A stretch of 64,000 bases of DNA, taken from NCBI RefSeq assembly GCF_029714405.1, contig NZ_CP121650.1, positions 7,879,001 through 7,943,000 on the forward strand, read 5' to 3'. Numbering within the stretch: the first letter of the stretch is position 1; each line of letters opens with the position of its first letter. This stretch comes from Bradyrhizobium sp. CB82. GTDB taxonomy: Bacteria; Pseudomonadota; Alphaproteobacteria; Rhizobiales; Xanthobacteraceae. The position numbers were made by a program, and so were the translations under genes. Positions 45,831-54,785 of the stretch are shown in pieces. A model generated the notes under the pieces. It saw only the letters and a program-made list of their open reading frames with translations, was not told where the DNA came from and made no database searches.

Positions 45831-46104
45831 TGACCGATCCGGCCCATGCCGGCGAACGCGGTGACCCACTGCCAGCTACACCACGCCCGGGGACACGATC
45901 CGAGCTGAAAAGCTTCTGGTCGCTCTGCTTCCGTAGAGACGGCGTCGAGACAATCCGCTCGGCGCAACAACGTAGCGCCAGGCGATCAAGTCATCGGCCA
46001 ATGTTCTGCTGTCTTCCGCTGAATAGCCAGCGCAGTCATTTTGCGACTGAGGCAAGCCGCGACGATCACATCCATAGATGATACGGGATTACAGAATCAA
46101 AGCT
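45831..46104. other. IS256 right end and spacer
   Basis: About 270 bp. The first part is the distal end of the broken IS256 (AGCTACACCACGCCCGGGGAC near 45875 resembles IS256-type ends). Nothing else is recognisable before the flavin reductase stop codon. Confidence 0.4.
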
Positions 46105-47103
46105 CTATAACGTGGAATCCGCAACCGTGAATCTCTGAATAAATTCTTCAAGGAACCCGCGGACTACGCCAATTTGCTCTTTCTCAAATCCTGACAAGCA
46201 TTCTGCCTCGTATACGTCCGACCTCCTCAGGATTGCATTTCGTTTTTCACGCCCAGCGTCTGTCAGCGACACTTTCCCACTATCATCCTTGGTCAACAGC
46301 TTCCGTTCTATTAGCTCCGCGACAGTGTCCGTACAGTCGCCGGGCGCCGCAAGAATTTCTTGCGCAAGATCTGGGATGGCCTGATTTGAGCGCGCATACA
46401 GCGCAAACAGGGCTCGGCTCTGCAGATAATTGACACCTTCCGCCCGCCTGTGTTTTTCGAAGCGACCAACGCGAAGTCGCGCTGCTTCGAGGAGCAACTC
46501 GGATAACTTCTCCATCTCCTTGAGCTCCTTGGGCGCTGCCGTGAGAGAAGTAGGCGGAGACTGCAATTCCGGATGCACTTGCGGGATTGCATATCGTGTC
46601 TGAACAAAGAGGAGCGGTTTTCCGGAATATCTTACAAATCGATGTACCCTGCCGATTATGATCAGATGGTCCCCGCCCTCATATACAATTTCTTTGTCGC
46701 ATTCAAACAAAGCGACAATCCCTGGCAACACAGGACACTGATTATGACCATTGAACCATTGCACATTATGGAACTTGTCAACCGCAGAGCTCGCAAAGTG
46801 CTGAGAAACACTGATTTGATCCTCGGCAAGGACATTCACGTTGAATCTCGTTGCTCGTTCAAAGATAGTCGCACTGCGGGATGAGCGGCCGATTGACCAG
46901 AGAACCAGTGGCGGATCGAGCGACAATGATGAAAACGAGCCTGCGGTTACAGCGGCAAGACGGCCGTTGAGTTCCGAAGTCATCACGGTGACTCCAGTAC
47001 CAAACTGGCCTAAGCAAGTTCGGAAAGATCGCGAATCTGAATCTGCTCTTCCCTCGCTTAGAATAGATGGTTCCAAAATTGCCGGTGTAATTTCGTCGGT
47101 CAT
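46105..47103 (-). CDS. Flavin reductase fused to a MarR-type winged helix
   Basis: A 332-residue two-domain protein. Residues about 25-180 form a flavin reductase-like FMN-binding domain (FRTCLGQFGTGVTVMTSELNGRLAAVTAGSFSSLSLDPPLVLWSI, FNVNVLAEDQISVSQHFAS, LFECDKEIVYEGGDHLIIIGRVHRF). Residues about 195-325 form a MarR-like domain (FALYARSNQAIPDLAQEILAAPGDCTDTVAELIERKLLTKDDSGKVSLTDAGREKR). The same architecture is known in the reductase of p-hydroxyphenylacetate hydroxylase, where the MarR-like part binds the aromatic effector and regulates reductase activity. ATG 47103 is chosen; a GTG lies 12 bp upstream. The neighbour 186 bp upstream encodes an LLM monooxygenase, its likely FMNH2-using partner. 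Confidence 0.88.
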   Translation of the reverse strand: MTDEITPAILEPSILSEGRADSDSRSFRTCLGQFGTGVTVMTSELNGRLAAVTAGSFSSLSLDPPLVLWSIGRSSRSATIFERATRFNVNVLAEDQISVSQHFASSAVDKFHNVQWFNGHNQCPVLPGIVALFECDKEIVYEGGDHLIIIGRVHRFVRYSGKPLLFVQTRYAIPQVHPELQSPPTSLTAAPKELKEMEKLSELLLEAARLRVGRFEKHRRAEGVNYLQSRALFALYARSNQAIPDLAQEILAAPGDCTDTVAELIERKLLTKDDSGKVSLTDAGREKRNAILRRSDVYEAECLSGFEKEQIGVVRGFLEEFIQRFTVADSTL

Positions 47104-47289
47104 TTCAATTAACACTCCACAGGAGCCCTACTGCGCGTTTCAACAAGAGGCTTTCCGCGACTATTGAACTCATCGGCGAGGACAACGATGAAGCCAGCGC
47201 TGGCGGGGGCACCCGATGGCCTCTGATATCGCGCGGCGCCACTCCCCGCGTAGATGCAAAGGCCGGCGTTTAGTAGATACACTGTCAAA

Positions 47290-48630
47290 CTAACCTCTAG
47301 TGTCACCGCTCTTGGAGTGCCGGCTCTTCGGGCGGGGCAATCCAAAATGGTCTCTCAACGTGTTCCCTTCGTATTCGCGACGGAATGAGCCGCGTCTTTG
47401 CAACTCTGGGATCACGTTTGCAGCCAAGGTTTCGAGCCCGCGGGGCTCTGACGGAGAAATGATATTAAAACCGTCGCAAGCTCCGTCAGCAACCCACTCT
47501 TCGATAAAATCGCTAATTTCGGCCGCAGACCCGCAAAGCGGAGTACCCGCCGAAGGCTGACGATAGAACGGCAAGATTTCGCCAAGAGGCTTGCCTGTAC
47601 GCACGAGTTCGGCCGCCGCCTGAAATATACCCGCGATATAGTTCGTATCCGTAGGCAGCATTTCGAGCGGAACCGGACGGTCCAGGGGCAACTTCGTTAT
47701 GTCGACTCCGAGATCAAGTGACAGCTCCTCAAGCTTGACGATGTTGGGCACTCGCGCCTCAAGGCTAGCATAGTACGCTTCGGCTTCCGCCTTTGTCTCC
47801 CCTACGACGACCACTAGCGCCGGAAGGACTTTGAAGCTGCTACGGTCGCGACCAGCGGACGAGACTCGATCCTGCATGTCCTTATAAAACGCTTGGGCCG
47901 CGCGCTTGTCACGACTTAGCGAGAATACGACCTCAGCTGTTTCCGCGGCAAATTGTTTGCCGGGCCCGGAAGATCCGGCTTGCACTAGGACGGGATACCC
48001 CTGCGGCGGGCGGGCAACATTTAGCGCGCCCTCAACGCGGATGTACTTTCCGCTATAGGAAACGGGATGGAATTTTTTCGGGTCGAAGTGATAGCCCGTC
48101 GACGGATCAAGCACAAAGGCATCATCCTCGTAAGTGTCCCACAACGCCTGGACCGCCTCAACGTACTCTTTGGCACGACCATATCTCTCCTCGTGCGATG
48201 GTATCTTGGATTCGCCAAAATTCTTAGCCGCCTGAGTACTCGCCGAAGTTACGACGTTCCAGGCGGCGCGCCCGTGACTCACATGGTCCAGCGATGCGAG
48301 TTGACGAGCGATGTTGTATGGCTCCGAATATGAGGTGCTGACGGTTCCAGCCAATCCAATCTTTGACGTTACCTGAGACAACGCAGCGAGTAGCGTCAGA
48401 GGCTCGATCGAATTCATGTGGTACGGGTTTCGACTCCACGCCTCGATATTCTTCGTGTGACAAAAAAGCGCGTCAGCCCTGAACAGCATGTCAAATTTAG
48501 CTTCTTCGGCAATCCTGGCGCAGCGTTTGAAATGTTCTATGTTTGTCGCGATATCCTTGGTGTGGGATGTCCATCCCGCAGGGTGCGTTCCGTAATTGAA
48601 CAGAGCGTAGCCAAGATGAATTTGTTTCAT
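47290..48630 (-). CDS. FMN-dependent monooxygenase, NtaA/SnaA/DszA (LLM) family
   Basis: A 446-residue TIM-barrel monooxygenase that uses FMNH2 supplied by a separate reductase. Family marks are MKQIHLGYALFNYGTHPAGW, EEAKFDMLFRADALF, EPLTLLAALSQVTSKIGLAGTVSTSYSEPYNIARQLASLDHVSHGRAAWNVVTS, the C-terminal GTPLCGSAAEISDFIEEWVADGACDGFNI and FRREYEGNTLRDHFGLPRP. These define the nitrilotriacetate/pristinamycin/dibenzothiophene monooxygenase branch rather than luciferase itself. GAGGGAAAC upstream supports ATG 48630. Together with the flavin reductase-MarR gene it makes a two-component system. The substrate is unknown and could be an amine, sulfur or aromatic compound. Confidence 0.93.
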   Translation of the reverse strand: MKQIHLGYALFNYGTHPAGWTSHTKDIATNIEHFKRCARIAEEAKFDMLFRADALFCHTKNIEAWSRNPYHMNSIEPLTLLAALSQVTSKIGLAGTVSTSYSEPYNIARQLASLDHVSHGRAAWNVVTSASTQAAKNFGESKIPSHEERYGRAKEYVEAVQALWDTYEDDAFVLDPSTGYHFDPKKFHPVSYSGKYIRVEGALNVARPPQGYPVLVQAGSSGPGKQFAAETAEVVFSLSRDKRAAQAFYKDMQDRVSSAGRDRSSFKVLPALVVVVGETKAEAEAYYASLEARVPNIVKLEELSLDLGVDITKLPLDRPVPLEMLPTDTNYIAGIFQAAAELVRTGKPLGEILPFYRQPSAGTPLCGSAAEISDFIEEWVADGACDGFNIISPSEPRGLETLAANVIPELQRRGSFRREYEGNTLRDHFGLPRPKSRHSKSGDTRG

Positions 48631-49087
48631 TGCAATGTTTCCCTCTCAGTTCAAGCGCAGTCAGCGGATGCGCATCATACTGGCATCTGGCACTCAATCG
48701 ACCCGCGCAATCACACTTGCGCGCTGGGTGCGGCGCAATCATCAGCCTAGTGATACCAGCCGAACCTTATCCAGACCCAGACCATTTTCGCTGCAAATAG
48801 GGGCGCAAAATCGCAGAAAGACTGCGTATCCGTTGTTTTAGCGGCATAATTCGGCGACTTTACGCAGGATCGTGGGTCCCGCTGAACATCTGAATGCTGC
48901 TGCATCGCGTTCGCAGGCGTCTTGTAGCAGCTGAAGGGATGACCGCAGTCTCTGATCAGGAAGGCTGAACGGACTTCGGTGTCCAACAAGGGCCTTAGTC
49001 ATCGCCTCTGTCTGTCGGCTGTGGACCACGAACGGCCTCACACAACGCGATTGGACGACATCAGGATGCTGGCGGCTGAGATCTTCT
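48631..49087. other. Monooxygenase promoter region and unassigned DNA
   Basis: About 460 bp upstream of the monooxygenase gene. Short open frames exist, but none is recognisable. No clear sigma-54 promoter or operator was seen. Confidence 0.4.
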
Positions 49088-49207
49088 TCAGCGGCTCGTA
49101 GTGCCCATATTCATGCGATTCCTTATAATTCCCATTCTTGATGCGTTATAGTAGGAGAGATATGACCACAGGCCTGTATTCGAGCGATTTGGACCGGAGT
49201 GGTGTAT

Positions 49208-50645
49208 TAGCATTACAGTCGTAATTTTTGTTGCGCGCTTTCGCGAGTTCTGACTCGATGCATCACCATGATTCGATCTCAATCATGGACGACGGGCGCG
49301 CCGATCGAAACGGTGCTGGAGTTGTGGGCGTCGTCGCTTCGGGACGTGAAGCGACGGATACGTCCATTGTTTGCGCAGGAGCGTACGGCGGCGAGCGCGG
49401 GCACGTTCATTGATGGATTGCTGAGCGAAGAGCGGCGTAAGACAGGTTGGATGCGAGCGGAGGCAGCGGGCGATCCTGGCCCATGGCGCCAGCAGGAGCT
49501 TTTGGGCCGAGACCGATGGGACGCAGACGAGCTGCGAGATCTGGTGCGCGATTACGTGGTCGAGCATCTCGGTGATGAAGGCGCGGTGCTGGTTATCGAC
49601 GAGACTGGCTTTCTCAAGCAGGGCAAGGCCTCCTGCGGAGTGGCGCGACAATACACCGGTTCGGCCGGGAAGATTACGAATTGTCAGATCGGCGTGTTCG
49701 CGACCTATGTGTCGCGTCACGGCCATGCCTTCATGGACCGCGCGCTCTATCTGCCGAAAAGCTGGACGGAGGATCCGCGTCGCCTGAAAGCCGCTCATGT
49801 GCCAGGCGATGTCGGCTTTGCGACGAAACCGCAACTTGCCGCGAAGATGATCGCGCGCGCCATTGCGGCGCGCGTCCCATTCGCCTGGGTTGCGGGCGAC
49901 AGCGTCTACGGCGTCGGCGACATCGAGCGAGATTTGCGCCAGGCCGGCAAAGGCTACGTGCTCGGCGTCGCCGCCAATCACTGGTTCGGATCCTGGAGCC
50001 AGAAGCGGTTGATCAGCGGCTCGGCGGAAGAGATCGCCAGAACGCTAAAGCCGGCCGACTGGCAACGCCTGTCGGCTGGCGACGGAACCAAGGGGCCGCG
50101 CCTGCATGATTGGGCCTACCTTGAACTCGCCGATCTCGAGGCCGGCGAGTTCAACGAGGAGCGCAGCGGCCTGTGGACGCGCGGCCTGCTGATCCGACGC
50201 CATATCGTTGATGGCGACCTCGCTTACTTCACCACCTGGTTTCCAGCCGGAACTTCCATCAAGAAGTTGGTCGCTGTAGAGGGACATCGCTGGGCGATTG
50301 AAGATAGCTTTGAGACCGACAAGAACGAGTTGGGCCTTGATCACAATGAAACGCGATCCTGGCATGGTTGGCATCGTCATGTGTCGCTTGTCATGTTGAC
50401 CTTCGCCATGATGGCCGCCATTCGCCGAAAAGCTAACGCGCCGCCCCAAAAAAACACATCGCGCGCTCTCCCAACACGCAACACCTCATCCGTTGGTCGG
50501 TCCAGGAAATCCGCAGAGTAGCGCAGCGGCTCGCGCGAAAACGAATTCGACCTGGCTATGTCATCGCATGGTCGCTGTGGCGACGCGCTCACCAAGCGAT
50601 TGCTCAAAAAGCCCACATCAAACAAAAATTACGACTGTAATGCTA
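49208..50645 (+). mobile_element. IS701-family element, copy 2
   Basis: The ends are a near-perfect inverted repeat of about 25 bp, CATTACAGTCGTAATTTTTG at both ends. The flanking tetranucleotides are TTAG (left) and CTAG (right), close to the CTAG duplication of copy 1. It interrupts the PhyH-like gene. Confidence 0.9.
49268..50521 (+). CDS. IS701-family transposase, copy 2, probable -1 frameshift extension
   Basis: The zero frame encodes 417 residues with the DDE core: VLVIDETGFLKQGKASCGVARQYTGSAGKITNC with the first Asp, WVAGDSVYGVGDIERDLRQAGKGYVLGVAANHW with the second Asp, and VEGHRWAIEDSFETDKNELGLDHNETRSWHGWHRHVSLVMLTFAMMA. After the A7 run at 50448-50454 the zero frame gives unrelated residues and stops. 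The -1 frame continues as SPNTQHLIRWSVQEIRRVAQRLARKRIRPGYVIAWSLWRRAHQAIAQKAHIK to a stop at 50638-50640. In zero frame the run reads A_AAA_AAC, a classical slippery heptamer. The full product would be about 457 residues. Confidence 0.9.
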   Translation: MIRSQSWTTGAPIETVLELWASSLRDVKRRIRPLFAQERTAASAGTFIDGLLSEERRKTGWMRAEAAGDPGPWRQQELLGRDRWDADELRDLVRDYVVEHLGDEGAVLVIDETGFLKQGKASCGVARQYTGSAGKITNCQIGVFATYVSRHGHAFMDRALYLPKSWTEDPRRLKAAHVPGDVGFATKPQLAAKMIARAIAARVPFAWVAGDSVYGVGDIERDLRQAGKGYVLGVAANHWFGSWSQKRLISGSAEEIARTLKPADWQRLSAGDGTKGPRLHDWAYLELADLEAGEFNEERSGLWTRGLLIRRHIVDGDLAYFTTWFPAGTSIKKLVAVEGHRWAIEDSFETDKNELGLDHNETRSWHGWHRHVSLVMLTFAMMAAIRRKANAPPQKNTSRALPTRNTSSVGRSRKSAE

Positions 50646-50726
50646 GATTTCCATCGAAGATCATCACGTCGCCCGGATCGATTTCGACTTCGACAAGCAT
50701 GAACCGCTTCATCGCCGCCTTAGTCG

Positions 50727-52232
50727 TTCGTGATGAATGCGGAATGGCCTGAGAAATAACCAGAAGCGGTGTTGATACAGTGTTGGATTTTGCAGGAAAG
50801 CGGTGTGTTGGACCACGCTTTCCTGCGTTTTGGGATTTTGCTTTTGAGCGATTCGTGATTCCCTGACCGCGGGTCACCGGCATTGGGGAAGGCGATGAGC
50901 AAACCGCGGGATGATCGCCAGAAAGACCTGCTGCTTCTGGCCCTCGATCAAATCATCGACATGGGTCACCCGCTGGTGCGGTTGGCGATGTTGATCGACT
51001 GGAACATCCTGGATGACCGCTTTAGTTCGGTGTGCAAGCAGGGTCGGGGCAGCCTGGCCTGCCGACGCGGCTTGTCGCTGGCCTGTTCATTTTGAAGCAC
51101 ATGCACAACCTGTCAGATGAGGTGCTGTGCGCCCGCTGCATCGAGAACCCCTATTACCAATACTTCTGCGGCGAAATGAACTTCTGCCACCGTCTGCCGT
51201 TCGATCGATCGTCGATGACACGCTGGCGCCAGCGGCTCGGCGAGGAACAGCTCGTCGCGCTGATCCAGGAAAGTCTGTCGGTGGCGCACAAGACTGGCGC
51301 GATCGGCCCCAAGGACCTGGAGCGGGTGGTCGTTGATACCACAGTGCAGCCCAAGGGAGTTGCACATCCGACCGATGCGCGGCTGATGCATCGGGCCATC
51401 ATCAAGCTCGTCGGCCTCGCCAAGCGCAATCGTGTGCCGCTGCGCCAGAGCTATCTGCGCCTGGCCAAACGCGCCGCCATCATGGTCGGCCGCTATACCC
51501 ACGCCCACCAGTTCAAACGCGCCCGGCGCCAGCTCAAGTTCCTGCGGAAACGGCTTGGCCGGATCATCCGCGACATCCGCCGCAAGATCGATGGCGATGC
51601 GGTGCTGGAAGCTCGCTTTGGCCCGCTGCTCGGTGTAGCGCCCGAAGGTCTATGCGTTACATGCCCCTGAGGTCGAGTGCATCAGCAAGGGGAAAGCCCG
51701 CGCGCCTTACGAGTTCGGCTGCAAGGTCAGTATTGCCACCCCGTGACGTCTCCGAAGGGCGGACAGTTCGTGCTCCACGCCAAGGCACTGCATGGCAATC
51801 CCTTCGACGGGCACACGCTCGACCCTGTGATCGCCGACATGGAGAAGCTCACCGGCGTGGAGACTCGCCGACTCGCCGCATCCACGTCGACAAAGGGTAT
51901 CGCGGCCACAACCACCCGCATCGGTTCAGGGTCTGGATCTCGGGTCAGGTCCGCCGCGTCACGGCTTCCATCCGCCGCGAGATGAAGCGTCGCGCGGCTG
52001 TCGAGCCCGTCATCGGCCATATCAAGGCCGAGGATCGCATGGACCGCAATTATCTCAAGGGGCGCATCGGCGACCGCATCAACGCTGTCCTCGCCGCTGC
52101 CCGCTACAACTTCGGCCTGCTCCTGCGATGACTGGCAGAGTTCTTGCGCGTCACTATCCGCGCGTTCCTCGATACCCTCCCGGCCGAAAACATCGCTTGA
52201 GCCGGGCGTCGCGCTGGTTCTTCACGGACGAC
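50727..52232 (+). mobile_element. IS5-family element, copy 3
   Basis: Its downstream end near 52215-52232 is the inverted GTCGTCCGTGAAGAACC. A similar sequence GTCGTTCGTGATGAATG stands at about 50727. The transposase lies between. The left end overlaps the border of the PhyH-like remnant, so the exact start is uncertain. Confidence 0.7.
50895..52131 (+). pseudogene. IS5-family transposase, copy 3, frameshifted
   Basis: It starts as MSKPRDDRQKDLLLLALDQIIDMGHPLVRLAMLIDWNILDDRF and shifts frame near 51040 to LPTRLVAGLFILKHMHNLSDEVLCARCIENPYYQYFCGE. It runs through VDTTVQPKGVAHPTDARLMHRA and RRQLKFLRKRLGRIIRDIRRKIDG, shifts again near 51640, and continues APYEFGCKVSIAT, NPFDGHTLDPVIADMEKL, HVDKGYRGHNHPHRF and PVIGHIKAEDRMDRNYLKG. 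The site used by IS1111 in the two other copies (ACGAGTTCGG at 51708) is uninterrupted here. Confidence 0.88.
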
Positions 52233-52412
52233 GCCTTAAGCACCGTTTGTTCGACACTGTACTGACTGTCCGGAACGAACTCTGCGGAATAGTGGAACCC
52301 AGATGGCCAGCAATTGCGGTGCAAGTAAACTGTCGGCGTGAAAAACCTAAAGACGCCATCGCAGCGTTTGGCTCGGTCCGATCCAGTCACGAGCTCCACT
52401 CTCAGGCACGGA

Positions 52413-54086
52413 TCAAGCCCTGGTAGGCGCAAAATCTATTCCGACCGAGATCGCGCGCGGATCGAGCAGGCAATGCAGGATAGCCGGTTTACCCGAAGCA
52501 AGCGCACGTTCGAAAGCAGGCCTGAACTCCTGGGTCTGCTCTATCCGTTCGCCATGACCACCAAACGCTTTAGCATACATAGCAAAATCGGGATTTCGCA
52601 GCTGTGTACCGATGACGCGGCCCGGATATTCGCGCTCTTGATGCATGCGAATAGTGCCATATTGGCTGTTATCGACAAGGATCACGATGATCGGGGCGCC
52701 ATATTGCACGGCTGTCGCGAACTCCTGCCCATTCATTAGAAAACAACCGTCGCCTGCGAAGGCGACGACAACACGATCGGGATGTTGCCGTTTTGCCATA
52801 ACCGCGGCCGGCACGCCGTAGCCCATGGAGCCCGACGTTGGCGCAAGCTGGGTTGCGAAAACGTGGAAGCGGTGGTGCCGATGTAGCCAGCCCGCATAGT
52901 TGCCCGCGCCATTACAAACGATCGCGTTGGTAGGTAGGCGATCGCGCAACCATGCAAGCACGTGGCCATATTGGAAGGAGCCCGGCAGTTCGCGCGGCAT
53001 CTCGCTCCACTTTAGATAATCGGCATGCGCTTTCGCCGCTTCGCCAGTCCAAGCGGGGGCAATGGCCGGCTTGAGTGTCTCGACGGCTTGAGCAAAGGCG
53101 ATGGGGGTCGCTTGGATCGCGAGTGTCGGCTGATATACACGACCCAGCTCTTCCGCACCGGGATGCACATGAACGAGCGGCTGCGCCGGCGAGGGAATAT
53201 CGAGCAATGTATATGACGATGACGCAATTTCCGACAATCGGCCGCCGATCAAGAGGATGAGGTCGGCGCCGGTGACACGCGCCTTCAGGCGCGGATCAGC
53301 TCCGATGCCGAGATCGCCAGCATAGTTCGGATGATCGGCGTCGAACAGCGACGCACGACGAAATGAAGTTACGACCGGCAAATCGAAGCGTTCCACGAAG
53401 CCAAGGATGCGTTTACTTGCTACCTCGTCCCAACCCGAGCCGCCGAGAATGACCAACGGTGCCCTAGCCTTCGCGAGTAGCACGCCAAGCTGCTGGATGT
53501 CCGACGGCGCAGGCCAACTTCGTGCCGGCTCGACGCGCGGAGCGTCGTTAACGCTAGCCGCTTCGGTCAGCATATTTTCAGGCAACGCCACGACAACGGG
53601 ACCGCGGCGTCCTTGCATTGCTATGCGAAATGCACGGGCCACCAGCTCTGGAATCCGGCCAGGATGATCGATCTCAACCACCCATTTTGCCAGGCTGCCG
53701 AACACAGCTTTATAGTCGACCTCCTGGAAGGCCTCGCGCTCGAGCATGGTGCTATCGACTTGCCCGATAAAAAGAATCATCGGGGTAGAATCTTGCATTG
53801 CAATATGCACGCCATGGCTTGCGTTGGTTGCCCCGGGACCTCGAGTGACAAAGCAGATACCGGGCCGCCCCGTGAGCTTGCCGTAAGCCTCCGCCATCAT
53901 TGCGGCACCGCCTTCGGCGCGGCAGGTCATAACGTCGATGTTCGCATCATGTAGCGCATCAAGCGCCGCAAGATAACTCTCACCGGGAACACAAGTCACA
54001 CGTTCGACCCCCTGCGCGACTAGCTGGTCGACCAGAATTTGGCCGCCGGTCCGCAGACTGACTTTGGCATCGATTGATTGATCCAT
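52413..54086 (-). CDS. Thiamine-diphosphate-dependent enzyme, acetolactate synthase-like
   Basis: A 557-residue ThDP enzyme with the three-domain IlvB layout. The N-terminal PYR domain has the cofactor-activating Glu58 in TCRAEGGAAMMAEAYGKLTGRPG. The central domain is around 195-335, and the C-terminal PP domain has GDGCFLMNGQEFATAVQYGAPIIVILVDNSQYGTIRMHQ, the Mg/ThDP motif. It resembles the large subunits of acetolactate synthase and related 2-oxo-acid decarboxylases and carboligases. No regulatory small subunit is nearby, so branched-chain biosynthesis is unlikely. AAGGA precedes ATG 54086. It lies about 400 bp downstream of the ABC system 2 ATPase gene on the same strand. The C-terminus overlaps no other gene and appears complete. 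Confidence 0.9.
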   Translation of the reverse strand: MDQSIDAKVSLRTGGQILVDQLVAQGVERVTCVPGESYLAALDALHDANIDVMTCRAEGGAAMMAEAYGKLTGRPGICFVTRGPGATNASHGVHIAMQDSTPMILFIGQVDSTMLEREAFQEVDYKAVFGSLAKWVVEIDHPGRIPELVARAFRIAMQGRRGPVVVALPENMLTEAASVNDAPRVEPARSWPAPSDIQQLGVLLAKARAPLVILGGSGWDEVASKRILGFVERFDLPVVTSFRRASLFDADHPNYAGDLGIGADPRLKARVTGADLILLIGGRLSEIASSSYTLLDIPSPAQPLVHVHPGAEELGRVYQPTLAIQATPIAFAQAVETLKPAIAPAWTGEAAKAHADYLKWSEMPRELPGSFQYGHVLAWLRDRLPTNAIVCNGAGNYAGWLHRHHRFHVFATQLAPTSGSMGYGVPAAVMAKRQHPDRVVVAFAGDGCFLMNGQEFATAVQYGAPIIVILVDNSQYGTIRMHQEREYPGRVIGTQLRNPDFAMYAKAFGGHGERIEQTQEFRPAFERALASGKPAILHCLLDPRAISVGIDFAPTRA

Positions 54087-54488
54087 AAGTGTTCCTTGCA
54101 GGGAGGGGAGCGATTAGCGGCCAGTGCATTACGGACAGTTATCGAGTGGTGCGCCTATCGGATCGCTGCCGCAGCTATCATTCTCGATCCCGGCTTCGAT
54201 TTTTAGAAACCGATCGTTGCCTCGCTGTGTATAGAATAGACCAAAGCCGATTTTCCCTAAAAGAAGCTCCAAGACGGCCGGAATCCTGTGCGTCCGCAAG
54301 ATTTCACGCCGCCCCGGACATTTTCATCGCTTTCCGCTCTCTTCCCGCCAGAAAACTGTAGGCAGGCAAATCATGATCCTCATCCCGTAGCCCGAAACCG
54401 GCAGATAAACGTGCCAGTATGGCTTCAACGCCGCGAATTATAGCTTAACGCGCTCTGATTTTCTCCCACCTCGGCAATTCAGGGGAGC
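54087..54488. other. Intergenic region between ATPase remnant and ThDP enzyme
   Basis: About 400 bp without a gene. It likely carries the promoter for the ThDP enzyme gene, which could thus be expressed independently of the damaged transporter operon. Confidence 0.45.
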
Positions 54489-54785
54489 TCATTGGTCTAA
54501 AACGACCATATCAGACGTCGCCCAACAGAGCCGCACGCGCACTCCAAGATCGAGCCTCGATTCGGCGCGTTCCGACATCATCTTGGCCGTAACGGCCAGA
54601 CCGTTTTCAGTCCGGACCGCCACGCGGGTCATGCCACCGACGAACGAGATGCTTATGACTTCGCCGCTCAGGATGTTGTCGCTCTCCCCGACATTCTCCT
54701 GGGCGTTCGCGATCCGTATTCTCTCGGGTCGGATCATCACCAAGAGATCCGCACCCTCAGCCCATGTGTGTGCGGGAATAGCAAT

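Larger units (their letters stand above)
49088..50762 (-). pseudogene. PhyH-like Fe/2OG dioxygenase fragment split by IS701
   Basis: Right of the IS701 the minus strand reads TTKAAMKRFMLVEVEIDPGDVMIFDGNL. Left of it the frame resumes as IHHSGPNRSNTGLWSYLSYYNASRMGIIRNRMNMGTTSR and stops at 49088. Removing the element joins GATGGAAATCTA to ATACACCACTCC without a frame change. GDVMIFDGNLIHHSGPNRSN is the distal His/Arg region of phytanoyl-CoA-dioxygenase-like enzymes. Everything upstream of about 30 codons before the insertion is missing, replaced by IS5 copy 3. Only the C-terminal end of the gene survives. Confidence 0.72.

Noticed and set aside
44067..45869. A 600-codon reading of the IS110 transposase
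   Set aside because: The part upstream of 45374 overlaps non-coding DNA and the IS256 relic on the other strand and has no family similarity. A strong AGGAGG marks the ATG at 45374.
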